Source: Alphaproteobacteria bacterium (GTDB lineage: Bacteria > Pseudomonadota > Alphaproteobacteria > JAVJVX01). Taken from it: a stretch of 64,000 nt of DNA. Within the stretch, counting starts at the first letter, position 1. Every line of letters begins with the position of its first letter. Positions 27,001-34,881 of this stretch are shown here, one piece after another. The notes below the pieces were generated by a model. That model saw nothing but the letters and a program-made list of their open reading frames with translations. It searched no databases and had not been told where the DNA came from. A program made the translations under genes and the position numbers. The stretch covers positions 740,039 to 804,038 of the forward strand of contig JAVJVX010000005.1 in the NCBI GenBank assembly GCA_040220875.1, given 5' to 3'.

Positions 27001-28955
27001 CGGTTGAACCCGTCATCCTCCACCTGGCGGTTCCAGATGCGCTTGAGCAAGTGGTCGAACTTGTCGCGCACGTCATGCACGTCAAGCTCGGCTTCCGAGG
27101 TCCAGGAAACGACGAAGTCATGTATCCAGACCTTCGTCGCGCCCTCATTCAGTGAAATCTCGTAGGGAATTTCACTCAGCACCTTCAGCCCGGCATTCTC
27201 CAGCATCGGAATGACATCGGAGAGCGTCATCGGCACGCCGGGGAAGAACAGCTTGAGCCCCCAGTTGGTCCCCTTGGCCCCCAGCTTCTGATAGAGCGAC
27301 GTGCGCAGGTTCATCGTCCTGAGCGTCGCTTCCACCTGGTCGATATCGAGGGTGGCAAATTCTGCCGGCACATTCTCGCTGTAGCTGGTGGGCACGGCGT
27401 AGCGATAGCGGCGCCAAAGGGCAAGCCCCTCCTCCTCGCCATTACGGGCGACCAGTGCTTCCTTCAGCTTGTCGGTCCAGCGCGTGGCGGCTTCGGCCAG
27501 CTTCGCCTCGATCGCATCGGGGTCGATGTCGGGAATCCTGCCCGGCTCGGTGCTGAGCGCGAAATGAATCCGGGCCAGCGGCCCGTCGCCCACCTCTGTC
27601 TGGAACGCGGAGCAGGTCGCATTCAGTTCGCTCTCCAGTATCTCCTGGAACCGGTGACGGATCGCGGTGGCGTAATGGTCTCGCGGCACATAGATCAGGC
27701 AGGACAGAAACCGCTGGAACGGATCGGGCCGGAGGAAGAACGCGACGCGCGGGCGTTCCTCGAGGCGCAACAGCCGAATGGCGGCCTCGTAAAGCGTCTC
27801 CTCATCCGCCTGCATCAACTCGTCGCGCGGATAGCTTTCCAGCACATGTTCGAGCGCCTTGCCGTCATGGGAGTTGGGCGAGAACCCGGCGCGCGCCATG
27901 ATCCGGCCCATCTTCTGGCGGATCATCGGGATGACGGAAGGGCGTTCGCGATAGGCGGACGATGTGAAAAGCCCAAGGAACCGGCGTTCGCCCGTTACGT
28001 TGCCCGCCCCGTCAAAGAGGCGGATGCCGATATAGTCCATATGCACCGGGCGATGCACTGTCGCCCGGTCATATGCCTTGCGGATGATCAGCACTTCCTT
28101 TCGATTGGCGAACTCGCGCTCGGCCTCCGCAAGCGGCGTGCTATGGCGCGCGCGCGATTCCTCGCTCACCTCGCGCAGGATACCAAGACCCGAGTCTTCC
28201 CTGAGGCGCACGTATTGTGCACCGTTCTCGGTGACAAGGTCGTAATCGCGACATCCCAGGAAAGTGAAATGGTTGTCCACCATCCATTCCAGAAATGATT
28301 TTGCCTCGGCGACATGGCCGGGATCGAGAGGCGGCGGATCGGATTCGAGATCGCGGATCGACTCGCGCATGCGATCGACCACGTTGCGCCAGTCATCCAC
28401 CGCCAGACGAACGTCATGGAGAATGCCGGCAATACAGGCCTCGATCTCGGGAATGGCGGAGTCCGCCTGCTCCTCGATCTCGATGTGAAGGAAAGATTCC
28501 TGAACGGCGCCTTGCTCGCCCGCCTCGCCCAGGCCCAGCCATTCGCCCTCGGCACCGCGGAGCACACTGACGATCGGGTGAATGGTCAGATGGACGAGAA
28601 GGTCGCGCCGGTTGAGCTCGTTGACGACGGAATCGACGATAAACGGCATGTCGTCATTGACAACCTGGATGACCGTATGCGGACAGGCCCAGCCATGCTC
28701 ATCGATATGAGGATTGAGAACGCGGATGCGGGGCTTGCCGGCCGGGCGGCGGGCGCCGAGTTGCCAGAGCGAGAGGGCGGCGCCGTAGAGATTGCTCGCC
28801 GTGCGGCCGGCCAGGTCTTCGAAGGAGACATGGTGGTAGAACCGTTCGGTAAAGCGCGCCACCGCGTCAGCGTCGTTGGCCGGAACGCGCTCGCGCACCT
28901 CGCTCAGAATTTCGGCGAGGACATCCGCCTTGCGCTGCTGCTGCGACTGACTCAT
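24093..28955 (-). CDS. NAD-specific glutamate dehydrogenase, large (180 kDa) class
   Basis: The enzyme deaminates glutamate to 2-oxoglutarate with NAD. The 1620-residue length matches the L_180 class found in Pseudomonas and alphaproteobacteria. A long N-terminal region (about 1-700), with ACT-like segments, precedes the catalytic domain. The catalytic domain has VRGGKVARGGLRWSDRREDFR-type sequence near 815-835 and NAVIVPVGSKGGFVVK around residue 860. GVGDMSGDVFGNGML follows near 1000, where the NAD-binding domain begins. A C-terminal helical region of about 400 residues follows. The ATG at 28955 is the natural start. The UMF1 transporter follows in the same direction. The family is mainly catabolic. 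Confidence 0.97.
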   Translation of the reverse strand: MSQSQQQRKADVLAEILSEVRERVPANDADAVARFTERFYHHVSFEDLAGRTASNLYGAALSLWQLGARRPAGKPRIRVLNPHIDEHGWACPHTVIQVVNDDMPFIVDSVVNELNRRDLLVHLTIHPIVSVLRGAEGEWLGLGEAGEQGAVQESFLHIEIEEQADSAIPEIEACIAGILHDVRLAVDDWRNVVDRMRESIRDLESDPPPLDPGHVAEAKSFLEWMVDNHFTFLGCRDYDLVTENGAQYVRLREDSGLGILREVSEESRARHSTPLAEAEREFANRKEVLIIRKAYDRATVHRPVHMDYIGIRLFDGAGNVTGERRFLGLFTSSAYRERPSVIPMIRQKMGRIMARAGFSPNSHDGKALEHVLESYPRDELMQADEETLYEAAIRLLRLEERPRVAFFLRPDPFQRFLSCLIYVPRDHYATAIRHRFQEILESELNATCSAFQTEVGDGPLARIHFALSTEPGRIPDIDPDAIEAKLAEAATRWTDKLKEALVARNGEEEGLALWRRYRYAVPTSYSENVPAEFATLDIDQVEATLRTMNLRTSLYQKLGAKGTNWGLKLFFPGVPMTLSDVIPMLENAGLKVLSEIPYEISLNEGATKVWIHDFVVSWTSEAELDVHDVRDKFDHLLKRIWNRQVEDDGFNRLVLRAGLTWREVVYFRTCCKYLRQTGITFSEPYMQDTLDRNPNVVVLLSELIRTLFNLEDDGHRHVRAVELNVRIEEALEQVANLDEDRILRRFHNFFRSVLRTNIFQESEGRPADDEITPDPELRFKEYVSFKIDSEEVDDLPLPRPRYEIFVYSPRVEGIHLRGGKVARGGLRWSDRREDFRTEILGLMKAQMVKNAVIVPVGSKGGFVVKRPPAEGGREALMEEVIACYKTFISGLLDLTDNLKEGSVVAPAGVLRHDDDDPYLVVAADKGTATFSDIANGVSRDYGFWLDDAFASGGSAGYDHKKMGITARGAWESVKRHFREMGKDIQSEDFTVIGVGDMSGDVFGNGMLLSRHIKLIGAFNHQHIFIDPDPDPEAGFRERERLFKEPRSSWADYDRSLISNGGGIFERSAKSVTLTPEIKALFGAKSDKMTPAELIRTMLTAETELLWFGGIGTYVKAMTESQAEADDRANDALRVDAADVRAQVIGEGANLGVTQRGRIEYALGGGRLNTDAIDNSAGVDCSDHEVNIKIALRGVLEAGDMTMKQRDRLLEEMTDEVAALVLRDNYLQTQALSVEQARGTDALDEHVALIRWLERSGRLNRQIEFLPDDEKLTERQVQGQGLTRPELAVLLGYAKIALYDGLLPSDLPDDELLEGDLIKYFPTQMAEGHTQALLDHRLRREIIATRATNSLVNRAGPGFVTRMAERTGLDLPEIVRAYAVTRDVFDLRRLWEEIEALDNRVAAGMQTDMLIAIADLIQRCSLWFLLNLPHPIDTAAVTAEYGAGIRILADEIGNLVAERDRTSLSEAAAPLTAAGVPDDLAWTVASFDLLASGCDVVKIASTEGLEVSGVARTYFGAGTRFGFDRLRGFARGVATESRWDKQAVDAMLDDLYANQSALTMRILETAGGIENVDVMIEAWGAARTHAIKRLEAILHELETAPAVDIAMLAVANRQVRALVNA

Positions 28956-29178
28956 GGACCCTGATGCCTCCGGTTCGCGCGACTCTGCCCCGCGGGGGCG
29001 ATCGGACTATCCCCCGGAATCGCGGCAACGCTGTGAATTTGGCGCAACTATGTGAAATTATGGGAAAAAAATAGTTAACGCCAGCGTGGCCCCGGGGCGC
29101 GGCGGGGAAACCCGCCCGCGGGCGGGGTCGACTTGGCCGAAATGGCCGGGATTTCTGACGGAGCAGGCGGGGGCCGGC
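28956..29178. other. upstream region of the glutamate dehydrogenase gene
   Basis: This gap holds an AT-rich block (about 29037-29081, including an A7 run) that is the likely promoter zone for the dehydrogenase. A perfect 16-base GC palindrome at 29111-29126 is followed on the minus strand by a short T-run, and it may end transcription of the tRNA. No gene is supported. Confidence 0.5.
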
Positions 29179-29253
<75 letters not shown>

Positions 29254-29436
29254 GTTCTGGCTCGGCCCGGCCCCAAATCGGGGGCCGAGGACGGGCGATC
29301 ATACGCTTCACGCGCCGCTTTGCAAGAGGGCGCGACGGGCCCGTTCGGCGCGCCGGACAGGCCCGCGAGGGCTTGTCAGCGCCCGGTTGAGGCCCCATGT
29401 TTGGCACGGACACGAGACATTTTTCCGGACCCGACC

Positions 29437-30357
29437 ATGACAGAACCCATTATTGGCGAGGGGACCACGCCCGCGGGCGGGCCGCTCATCAAGGACACCG
29501 ATACCGCCAGTTTTGAGGCGGATGTCATCCACGCCTCCCGCGAGACCCCGGTGATCGTGGATTTCTGGGCGCCCTGGTGCGAGCCCTGCAAGCAACTTAC
29601 CCCCGTCCTCGAGCGCGAGGTCCGGGCCGCGGCGGGTGAGGTGCAGCTGGTCAAGGTCAATATCGACGAGAACCAGGAATTGGCCCAGCAGCTGCGCATC
29701 CAGTCCATCCCCACCGTCTACGGCTTTCAGGACGGGCAACTGGTGGACGGCTTCAATGGCGTGGTGCCGGAAAGCCAGATTCGCCAGTTCATCGACCGGC
29801 TATGCCAGGGCGGCGTGCCCGGGCGCGAGGGCTCGGTCACCCAGGCCCTGAACGCGGCCAAGGACGCCTTCGCCGAGGGCGATTACCAGCGCGCCGGTGG
29901 GCTCTATCAGCAGGTGGCCCAGCAACAGCCGGATAACCTCGAAGCGGCGGGCGGCATTATTCGCTGCCTCGTGCAGCTCGGGCATGTGGCCGAAGCGCGC
30001 CAGCTCATGGACCAGATCCCGGCGGATCAGCGGACCCATCCCGATCTCGCGACGGCCGTGGCGGCGCTTGAGATCATGGGCGAGGGGGCATCCGATTCGG
30101 AGGTGCAGGCCCATGCCGACAAAGTCGCCGCCGATCCCGCCAATCATCAGGCGCGCTTCGAGTACGCCGAGGCGCTGTTCAGCGCCGGGCGTCAGAAAGA
30201 GGCGGTGGATGAGCTGCTTCATATATTCCGCGCGGACCGCGCCTGGAACAATGGCGCGGCGAAGGAGCAGTTGCTCAAATTCTTCGAGGCGCTCGGGCAC
30301 GAACATCCCGTGACCATGGAAGGGCGGCGCACCCTGTCCTCGATGCTGTTCTCATGA
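29437..30357 (+). CDS. cnoX: CnoX/YbbN-like thioredoxin-TPR co-chaperone
   Basis: The 306-residue protein has an N-terminal thioredoxin domain (about 20-130) with FWAPWCEPCKQL (C48 and C51). A C-terminal helical TPR-like region (about 140-300) ends in the RRTLSSMLFS typical of this family. CnoX (YbbN) holds unfolding proteins and delivers them to GroEL under oxidative stress. The E. coli protein lacks a reactive CxxC, whereas this one keeps WCxPC and so probably also has thiol oxidoreductase activity. The ATG 29437 removes a non-homologous extension that crosses the tRNA region. It leads a four-gene plus-strand operon. Confidence 0.93.
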   Translation: MTEPIIGEGTTPAGGPLIKDTDTASFEADVIHASRETPVIVDFWAPWCEPCKQLTPVLEREVRAAAGEVQLVKVNIDENQELAQQLRIQSIPTVYGFQDGQLVDGFNGVVPESQIRQFIDRLCQGGVPGREGSVTQALNAAKDAFAEGDYQRAGGLYQQVAQQQPDNLEAAGGIIRCLVQLGHVAEARQLMDQIPADQRTHPDLATAVAALEIMGEGASDSEVQAHADKVAADPANHQARFEYAEALFSAGRQKEAVDELLHIFRADRAWNNGAAKEQLLKFFEALGHEHPVTMEGRRTLSSMLFS

Positions 30358-30381
30358 CCCCCGGCAGCGTGTGACGCCGAT

Positions 30382-31074
30382 ATGAGCGGTCGCAACAGGT
30401 TCGAACCCCGCTTCGAGGAACTGCCGGATATTCTGCCGGTCTTTCCGCTGGCGGGGGTGCTGTTGCTGCCGGGCGGCAAGCTGCCGCTCAACATCTTCGA
30501 GCCGCGCTATCTGAATATGGTGAGCGACGCACTCGCCGGCCCGCGCCTCATTGGCATGATCCAGCCCAAACTGTCCCGCGGCGAGGCGGGCCTGGGCGAC
30601 TTCAACCCGCCGCTCTACGCGATGGGCTGCGCCGGCCGGATCACCAGCTTCGCCGAGACCGAGGACGGGCGCTACATGATCACCCTGACCGGGCTGTGCC
30701 GGTTTCGCACCATCGGCGAATTGTCGCCCAGGGATGGCTATCGCCGGGTGACGCCGGACTGGGGTCCTTATCGGGCCGACATGATCGAACCGCGCGAGAG
30801 GGTGGCGGAAGAGATCGACCGCGCGCGCCTGCTGAAGGCGATCCGCGCCTATTTCAGAGTGAAGGAAATCAAGACGGACTGGGAGGCGGTCGAGGGCAGC
30901 GAAACGGTGCATCTTGTCAACACGCTGGCCATGTCCTGCCCCTTCGATCCGCCCGAAAAACAGGCCCTTCTGGAGGCCGAGGACTTCCGCCATCGGGCCG
31001 AGATCGCCATCGCGCTTCTGGAAATGGGGGCGGCCGAGACCGAGGATGACGAGACCCCGTTCCGCCGCCAGTAG
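30382..31074 (+). CDS. Lon N-terminal (LON substrate-binding) domain protein
   Basis: The 230-residue protein contains only a LON N-terminal domain: LPVFPLAGVLLLPGGKLPLN, IFEPRYLNMV and GCAGRITSFAETEDGRYMI are its strand signatures. It lacks the AAA+ and protease parts of Lon. The family (COG2802) is widespread in proteobacteria without a firm role; peptide or protein binding is assumed. It starts 24 bases after the CnoX-like gene and is followed by the Trm112-like gene, an order common in alphaproteobacteria. Confidence 0.9.
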   Translation: MSGRNRFEPRFEELPDILPVFPLAGVLLLPGGKLPLNIFEPRYLNMVSDALAGPRLIGMIQPKLSRGEAGLGDFNPPLYAMGCAGRITSFAETEDGRYMITLTGLCRFRTIGELSPRDGYRRVTPDWGPYRADMIEPRERVAEEIDRARLLKAIRAYFRVKEIKTDWEAVEGSETVHLVNTLAMSCPFDPPEKQALLEAEDFRHRAEIAIALLEMGAAETEDDETPFRRQ

Positions 31075-31137
31075 ACGGCCGGCAATCCGACTGCCACAGA
31101 CAGCCGCTTTGGACAGACCTGAAGGACATACACGACC

Positions 31138-31347
31138 ATGACCCACGAGAGCGCCGATCCCGATCCCCGCGATGTGGACCCGAAATTGCTAGAAATACTT
31201 GTCTGCCCGCTCACCAAGGCGCCGCTCAGGTATGATCGCGACCGCCAGGAGCTGATCAGCGAAAAGGCGGGATTGGCCTATCCGATCCGCGACGGGATTC
31301 CCATCATGCTGGTGGATGAGGCGCGCGACCTGGAGGGCGGCGCGTGA
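31138..31347 (+). CDS. Trm112-family small protein
   Basis: The 69-residue product matches the Trm112/YcaR (UPF0434) family: [18 protein letters not shown], then [20 protein letters not shown]. Eukaryotic Trm112 activates methyltransferases; bacterial members are single-domain proteins, often near lipid A or RNA genes, with no settled role. Only one cysteine (CP) of the zinc-binding set is seen, so zinc binding is doubtful. Its stop overlaps the start of the next gene by four bases (GTGA). Confidence 0.9.
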   Translation: MTHESADPDPRDVDPKLLEILVCPLTKAPLRYDRDRQELISEKAGLAYPIRDGIPIMLVDEARDLEGGA

Positions 31348-31736
31348 CCGGCGCGCCGGCGCGCGATAATCCGCTCGGCGCGGCGCACTGGCCGGTCGAA
31401 ATCCGGCTTCGCTCGGCCGAAAAGATTCTTTCCGTGACATTCGATAATGGCGAAGTGTTCGACCTTCCGGCCGAGTATCTTCGCGTCGAAAGCCCGTCGG
31501 CCGAGGTGCAGGGCCATGGCGGCGAGGAGAAGAAGATCGTGGCGGGCCGGCGCCATGTGGGCATTCTCGAGCTCGAGCCCGTCGGCAATTATGCCGTCCG
31601 GATCAAGTTCGATGATCTTCACGATAGCGGGCTCTATTCCTGGAAATATCTTTACGAGTTGGGGCGGAATTTTGACTCGCGCTGGGCCGCCTACCTGGCC
31701 GCGCTGCGGCGCGAGGGGCTCAGCCGCGAGCCATAA
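31344..31736 (+). CDS. DUF971 domain protein
   Basis: The 130-residue protein is a DUF971 (GBBH-like N-terminal) domain. [19 protein letters not shown] is followed by [19 protein letters not shown], a [20 protein letters not shown] segment and SWKYLYELG. The fold is the small domain also found at the N-terminus of gamma-butyrobetaine hydroxylase. Stand-alone bacterial members are often linked to iron-sulfur cluster genes, but the function is unproven. The start is GTG, overlapping the Trm112-like stop. It is the last gene of the operon, and the UbiH-type gene faces it. Confidence 0.9.
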   Translation: MTGAPARDNPLGAAHWPVEIRLRSAEKILSVTFDNGEVFDLPAEYLRVESPSAEVQGHGGEEKKIVAGRRHVGILELEPVGNYAVRIKFDDLHDSGLYSWKYLYELGRNFDSRWAAYLAALRREGLSREP

Positions 31737-31744
31737 GGCGCGCC

Positions 31745-31783
31745 GGCGCCTACACCTGGCGCCCACACCCGGCGCCCACAGCC
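31745..31783 (+). repeat. 13-base triplicate repeat between convergent genes
   Basis: Three 13-base units (GGCGCC, C/T, ACA, then C/G-rich end) lie at 31745-31757, 31758-31770 and 31771-31783. They fall in the 51-base gap between the DUF971 and UbiH-type stops. No terminator hairpin with a T-tract was seen there. Confidence 0.75.
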
Positions 31784-31787
31784 GGTG

Positions 31788-33095
31788 CTAGAGCGGCAAG
31801 CCGCGCGCGAGGCGCGGCATCGAATCCGCCGAGCCGGTTTCGATCCCCATCGCATGGCGCATGAAAAAACGTTTCAGCGCCGGCATGTTGTTGACGGCAG
31901 CGAGCCCCAGCCCGCGCAGCACGCGCACCGGCGCAATATCATTGGAGAAGAGCCGGTTAAGCCCGTCGGTCGCGGCCAGAAGGGCCAGCGTGTCGGCCCG
32001 GCGCGCCCGGTCATAGGCCTCGAGCAGCGGGCCCGCGAGATCGAGCCCGAGGCGATGATGATCGACGATGAGCTCGGCCAGGGTCGCGACATCGCGAAGG
32101 GCGAGGTTGAACCCCTGCCCCGCGATCGGATGGATGGCATGGGCCGCGTCCCCCACGAGCACGAGACGGTCTTGGTATAGCCGGTGGGCAAAGGTGACGC
32201 CTAGCGGGTAGAGGGCGCGCGGCCCCACGAGGGACAGATCGCCATACCACTCACCGAACCGGCGACGGAATTCTTCGAGAAACTCATCCTCCGGCAGACG
32301 CACGAGGGCGGCAGCCAGATCCTTGTCTTCGGTCCAGACGATGGACGAGCGGTTGTGCTGCATCGGCAGGACCGCGAACGGGCCGGCCGGCAGGAAATGC
32401 TCGATCGCCACGCCCTGATGCGGGCGCGAATGGGCGATGGTGCAAACGATGCTGGCCTGGTGGTAGCGCCAGTCGCTGACGGGGATGCCCGCCTCCCGGG
32501 CCAGCCGTGACGGACGCCCGTCCGCCGCCACGACAAGCCGGGCGCGGACCCGCTTTTCCCGCCCGTCGGGTCCCGCCAGAACGGCGAGCGCGGCCGGCGC
32601 GCCGGGGACGGCCGACTGGTCAAGGCGCTTCAGGAGATGGCCGCGCCACAACCCGATGCTTGGCCGCGCTCGCACCTTTTCCATCAACGCGCGCCGGATA
32701 AAGCGGTTCTCGACGATAAAGCCGAGCGGCTCGTCGCCGACATCGCGATGGTCGTAATGCAGGAAGAGCGTGCTTTCAGCCTCGGACACCCGGATGTCCA
32801 GGATCGGCGACGCCTCGCGGGCGAGCCCATCCCACAACCCAAGCGCATCCAGGATATGCTTGCCGCCAAGCGCGATCGCCGTGGTGCGCCCGTCGAATCC
32901 GGCCTCTTCCGCCCGCGCCGGGTCCTCGCGATCGACGACCGCGATCCGGAGGGTACCGGCCCCGCCGGTGACGGCGCCGGCGAGGGCCTCGGCCAGGGTG
33001 AGGCCCACCATGCCCCCCCCGATGATGAGAACATCGCAGCTCGCATGCGCCTCGGGGTCGGACATATCGGACGGAACGACGGAAACCTCTGTCAT
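31788..33095 (-). CDS. UbiH/UbiF-family FAD-dependent ubiquinone biosynthesis hydroxylase
   Basis: The 435-residue flavoprotein monooxygenase has the dinucleotide-binding DVLIIGGGMVGLTLAEALA at 21-39. VVAADGRPSRLAREAGI lies near 205, and the second FAD motif RLVLVGDAAHAIHPIAGQG near 290 is followed by NLALRDVATLAELI. That C-terminal signature is typical of the UbiH/UbiF/UbiL/Coq6 group, which hydroxylates the ubiquinone ring. Which ring position it modifies cannot be assigned from sequence alone. It is monocistronic and divergent from amtB. Confidence 0.92.
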   Translation of the reverse strand: MTEVSVVPSDMSDPEAHASCDVLIIGGGMVGLTLAEALAGAVTGGAGTLRIAVVDREDPARAEEAGFDGRTTAIALGGKHILDALGLWDGLAREASPILDIRVSEAESTLFLHYDHRDVGDEPLGFIVENRFIRRALMEKVRARPSIGLWRGHLLKRLDQSAVPGAPAALAVLAGPDGREKRVRARLVVAADGRPSRLAREAGIPVSDWRYHQASIVCTIAHSRPHQGVAIEHFLPAGPFAVLPMQHNRSSIVWTEDKDLAAALVRLPEDEFLEEFRRRFGEWYGDLSLVGPRALYPLGVTFAHRLYQDRLVLVGDAAHAIHPIAGQGFNLALRDVATLAELIVDHHRLGLDLAGPLLEAYDRARRADTLALLAATDGLNRLFSNDIAPVRVLRGLGLAAVNNMPALKRFFMRHAMGIETGSADSMPRLARGLPL

Positions 33096-33461
33096 GCCTG
33101 CGCCAGCTCATTCAAATCCGGTTTGGCCCATCATAGCGATAATCGCCGGCGGGCCGGCCGCGACAATTCAGCCGGGCGCCCGAATTGCATAATAATTGGT
33201 CATACAAACCGCGTCTCCCCCTGTTTGCTTATAATTCGGGCATTTTTATTCGGGCCGATGCCCAGCCAGCCCGGCCCCGTTGGGGCAAATATCTGATCTG
33301 TAAAGGATTATTCGTCGAGCCGCGGGCCGGCACGGGAATTGAATAGTCCCCGACCGGGCAGCGGGGCGACCGGCCGGGTCGCGCCCGCCCGCCACAGACG
33401 ACTGCCGCCACCGGGGCGACGGCCCAACAGGGACAACGAGACAGAGTAGGGGATAACTGGC
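33096..33461. other. 366-base intergenic region upstream of amtB
   Basis: This gap lies between divergent ubiH-type and amtB genes. It includes AT-rich patches (about 33186-33200 and 33222-33250) and a candidate sigma-54 element described separately. A GGGGA ribosome site lies eight bases before the amtB GTG. No reading frame in it looks like a gene, and no glnK is present. Confidence 0.6.
33174..33189 (+). promoter_or_regulatory. candidate sigma-54 promoter for amtB
   Basis: The sequence GGGCGC-N5-TTGCA keeps the essential GG (33175-33176) and GC (33187-33188) with the ten-base spacing between them. It differs from the TGGCAC-N5-TTGCA consensus at two positions. amt genes are often NtrC/sigma-54 controlled. 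It would leave a 5' leader of roughly 260 bases, and no NtrC sites were recognised, so the call is tentative. Confidence 0.3.
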
Positions 33462-34781
33462 GTGACCTTCAAAAACACCGCTCGCCGCGCACGGCTCACA
33501 AGAACCGCCTTCGGGCCGCTTGCCTTGGCTGTTCCGGGATTTCTGGCCATGACCACAGGGGCCGGCGCGGCCGATCCCGTCCTCGATACGGGTGACACCG
33601 CCTGGATGCTGACCTCGACGGCGATCGTGCTGATGATGACCATTCCGGGCCTGGCGCTCTTCTATGGCGGCATGGTGCGCAAGCAGCACGTGCTGAGCGT
33701 GCTGATGCAGTGTTTCGCGATTACCGGTATTGCCTCGGTCCTGTGGATGGTGGCCGGGTATTCTATCGCCTTCGCCGAGGGCACGCCCTATTTCGGCGGG
33801 CTGGATTTCTTCATGTTGTCGGGCCTTACGGTCGACGCGCTCTCCGGCACGATTCCCGAAAGCGTTTTCATCATGTTTCAGATGACTTTTGCCATCATCA
33901 CCACGGCGCTGATCGTGGGCGCCGTGGTTGACCGGATGAGGTTTTCGGCCCTCGTGGTCTTTGCCGCGCTCTGGATGCTGCTCGTCTATGCCCCCGTCTG
34001 CCACTGGGTCTGGGGCGGCGGATTTCTCGGTGATGACGGCGTGCTCGATTTCGCGGGCGGCACGGTGGTGCACATCAATGCCGGCGTGGCGGGCCTGGTC
34101 GCCTGTCTCGTCATCGGCAAGCGCACGGGCTACGGCACCGAGAACATGGCGCCGCACAATCTCACACTCAGCCTGATCGGCGCATCGATGCTGTGGGTCG
34201 GCTGGTTCGGGTTCAACGCGGGCTCGGCCGTGGGCGCCAATGGCGGCGCGGGCATGGCCATGCTGGTGACCCAGATCGCCACCGCGGCGGCGGCGCTGAC
34301 CTGGATGTTCGTCGAATGGGCGCTCAGGGGGAAGCCCAGCGTGCTGGGCATTATCTCGGGCGCCATTGCGGGGCTCGTGGCCGTCACGCCGGCCTCGGGC
34401 TTCGTCGACCCGGCGGGCGCGCTCTGCATCGGCATCGCCTCGGGTGGCATCTGCTACTGGGCCGCGGTCAGCGTCAAGCAGGCGCTCGGCTACGACGATT
34501 CCCTCGATGTCTTCGGCATTCACGGCGTGGGCGGTATCGTTGGCGCTGTCCTTACGGGCGTATTCGCGGTCGAGGCGATCGGCGGGACGCCCGGTGCGCT
34601 CGAGGGAAATCTCGGCCAGATCTGGACCCAGATCTACGGCATCCTCGCCACGATCATCTATTCCGGGATCGCGACCTTCATTCTGCTCAAGGTCATCGAT
34701 CTTGTTATCGGCCTCCGGGTCGATGCCGATGCGGAGCGTGAAGGCCTCGACCAGGCGCTGCACGGCGAATCGGTTTCATAA
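33462..34781 (+). CDS. amtB: ammonium transporter
   Basis: The 439-residue protein has a cleavable-type N-terminal signal (ending about AGAADPV) and eleven membrane segments. The conserved pore histidines are present as H204 in VVHINAGVAG and H354 in GIHGVGGIVG, with GGMVRKQHVLS near 69-79 and LWVGWFGFNAGSAVG near 244-258. It conducts ammonium across the inner membrane. The start is GTG with an upstream GGGGA. The usual glnK partner gene is not adjacent. A strong rho-independent terminator follows the stop. Confidence 0.97.
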   Translation: MTFKNTARRARLTRTAFGPLALAVPGFLAMTTGAGAADPVLDTGDTAWMLTSTAIVLMMTIPGLALFYGGMVRKQHVLSVLMQCFAITGIASVLWMVAGYSIAFAEGTPYFGGLDFFMLSGLTVDALSGTIPESVFIMFQMTFAIITTALIVGAVVDRMRFSALVVFAALWMLLVYAPVCHWVWGGGFLGDDGVLDFAGGTVVHINAGVAGLVACLVIGKRTGYGTENMAPHNLTLSLIGASMLWVGWFGFNAGSAVGANGGAGMAMLVTQIATAAAALTWMFVEWALRGKPSVLGIISGAIAGLVAVTPASGFVDPAGALCIGIASGGICYWAAVSVKQALGYDDSLDVFGIHGVGGIVGAVLTGVFAVEAIGGTPGALEGNLGQIWTQIYGILATIIYSGIATFILLKVIDLVIGLRVDADAEREGLDQALHGESVS

Positions 34782-34808
34782 GTCGCGTCAGCCCGCCAAG
34801 GGCAAATT

Positions 34809-34848
34809 GGGCGCCGTTTCCCTCTCTCCGGAACGGCGCCCATTTTTT
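34809..34848 (+). terminator. rho-independent terminator of amtB
   Basis: A ten-base perfect stem (34809-34818 with 34832-34841, GGGCGCCGTT/AACGGCGCCC) with a short loop is followed by a run of six T at 34843-34848. It lies 28 bases after the amtB stop. Confidence 0.95.
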
Positions 34849-34881
34849 GATTTCGCTTGCCGCTCCTGAGCCCGGCGGCAA

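Noticed and set aside
30399..30420. GGTTCGAACCCC string resembling a tRNA T-arm
   Set aside because: It lies within the Lon-N-like coding sequence and no acceptor, D-arm or anticodon arm surrounds it.
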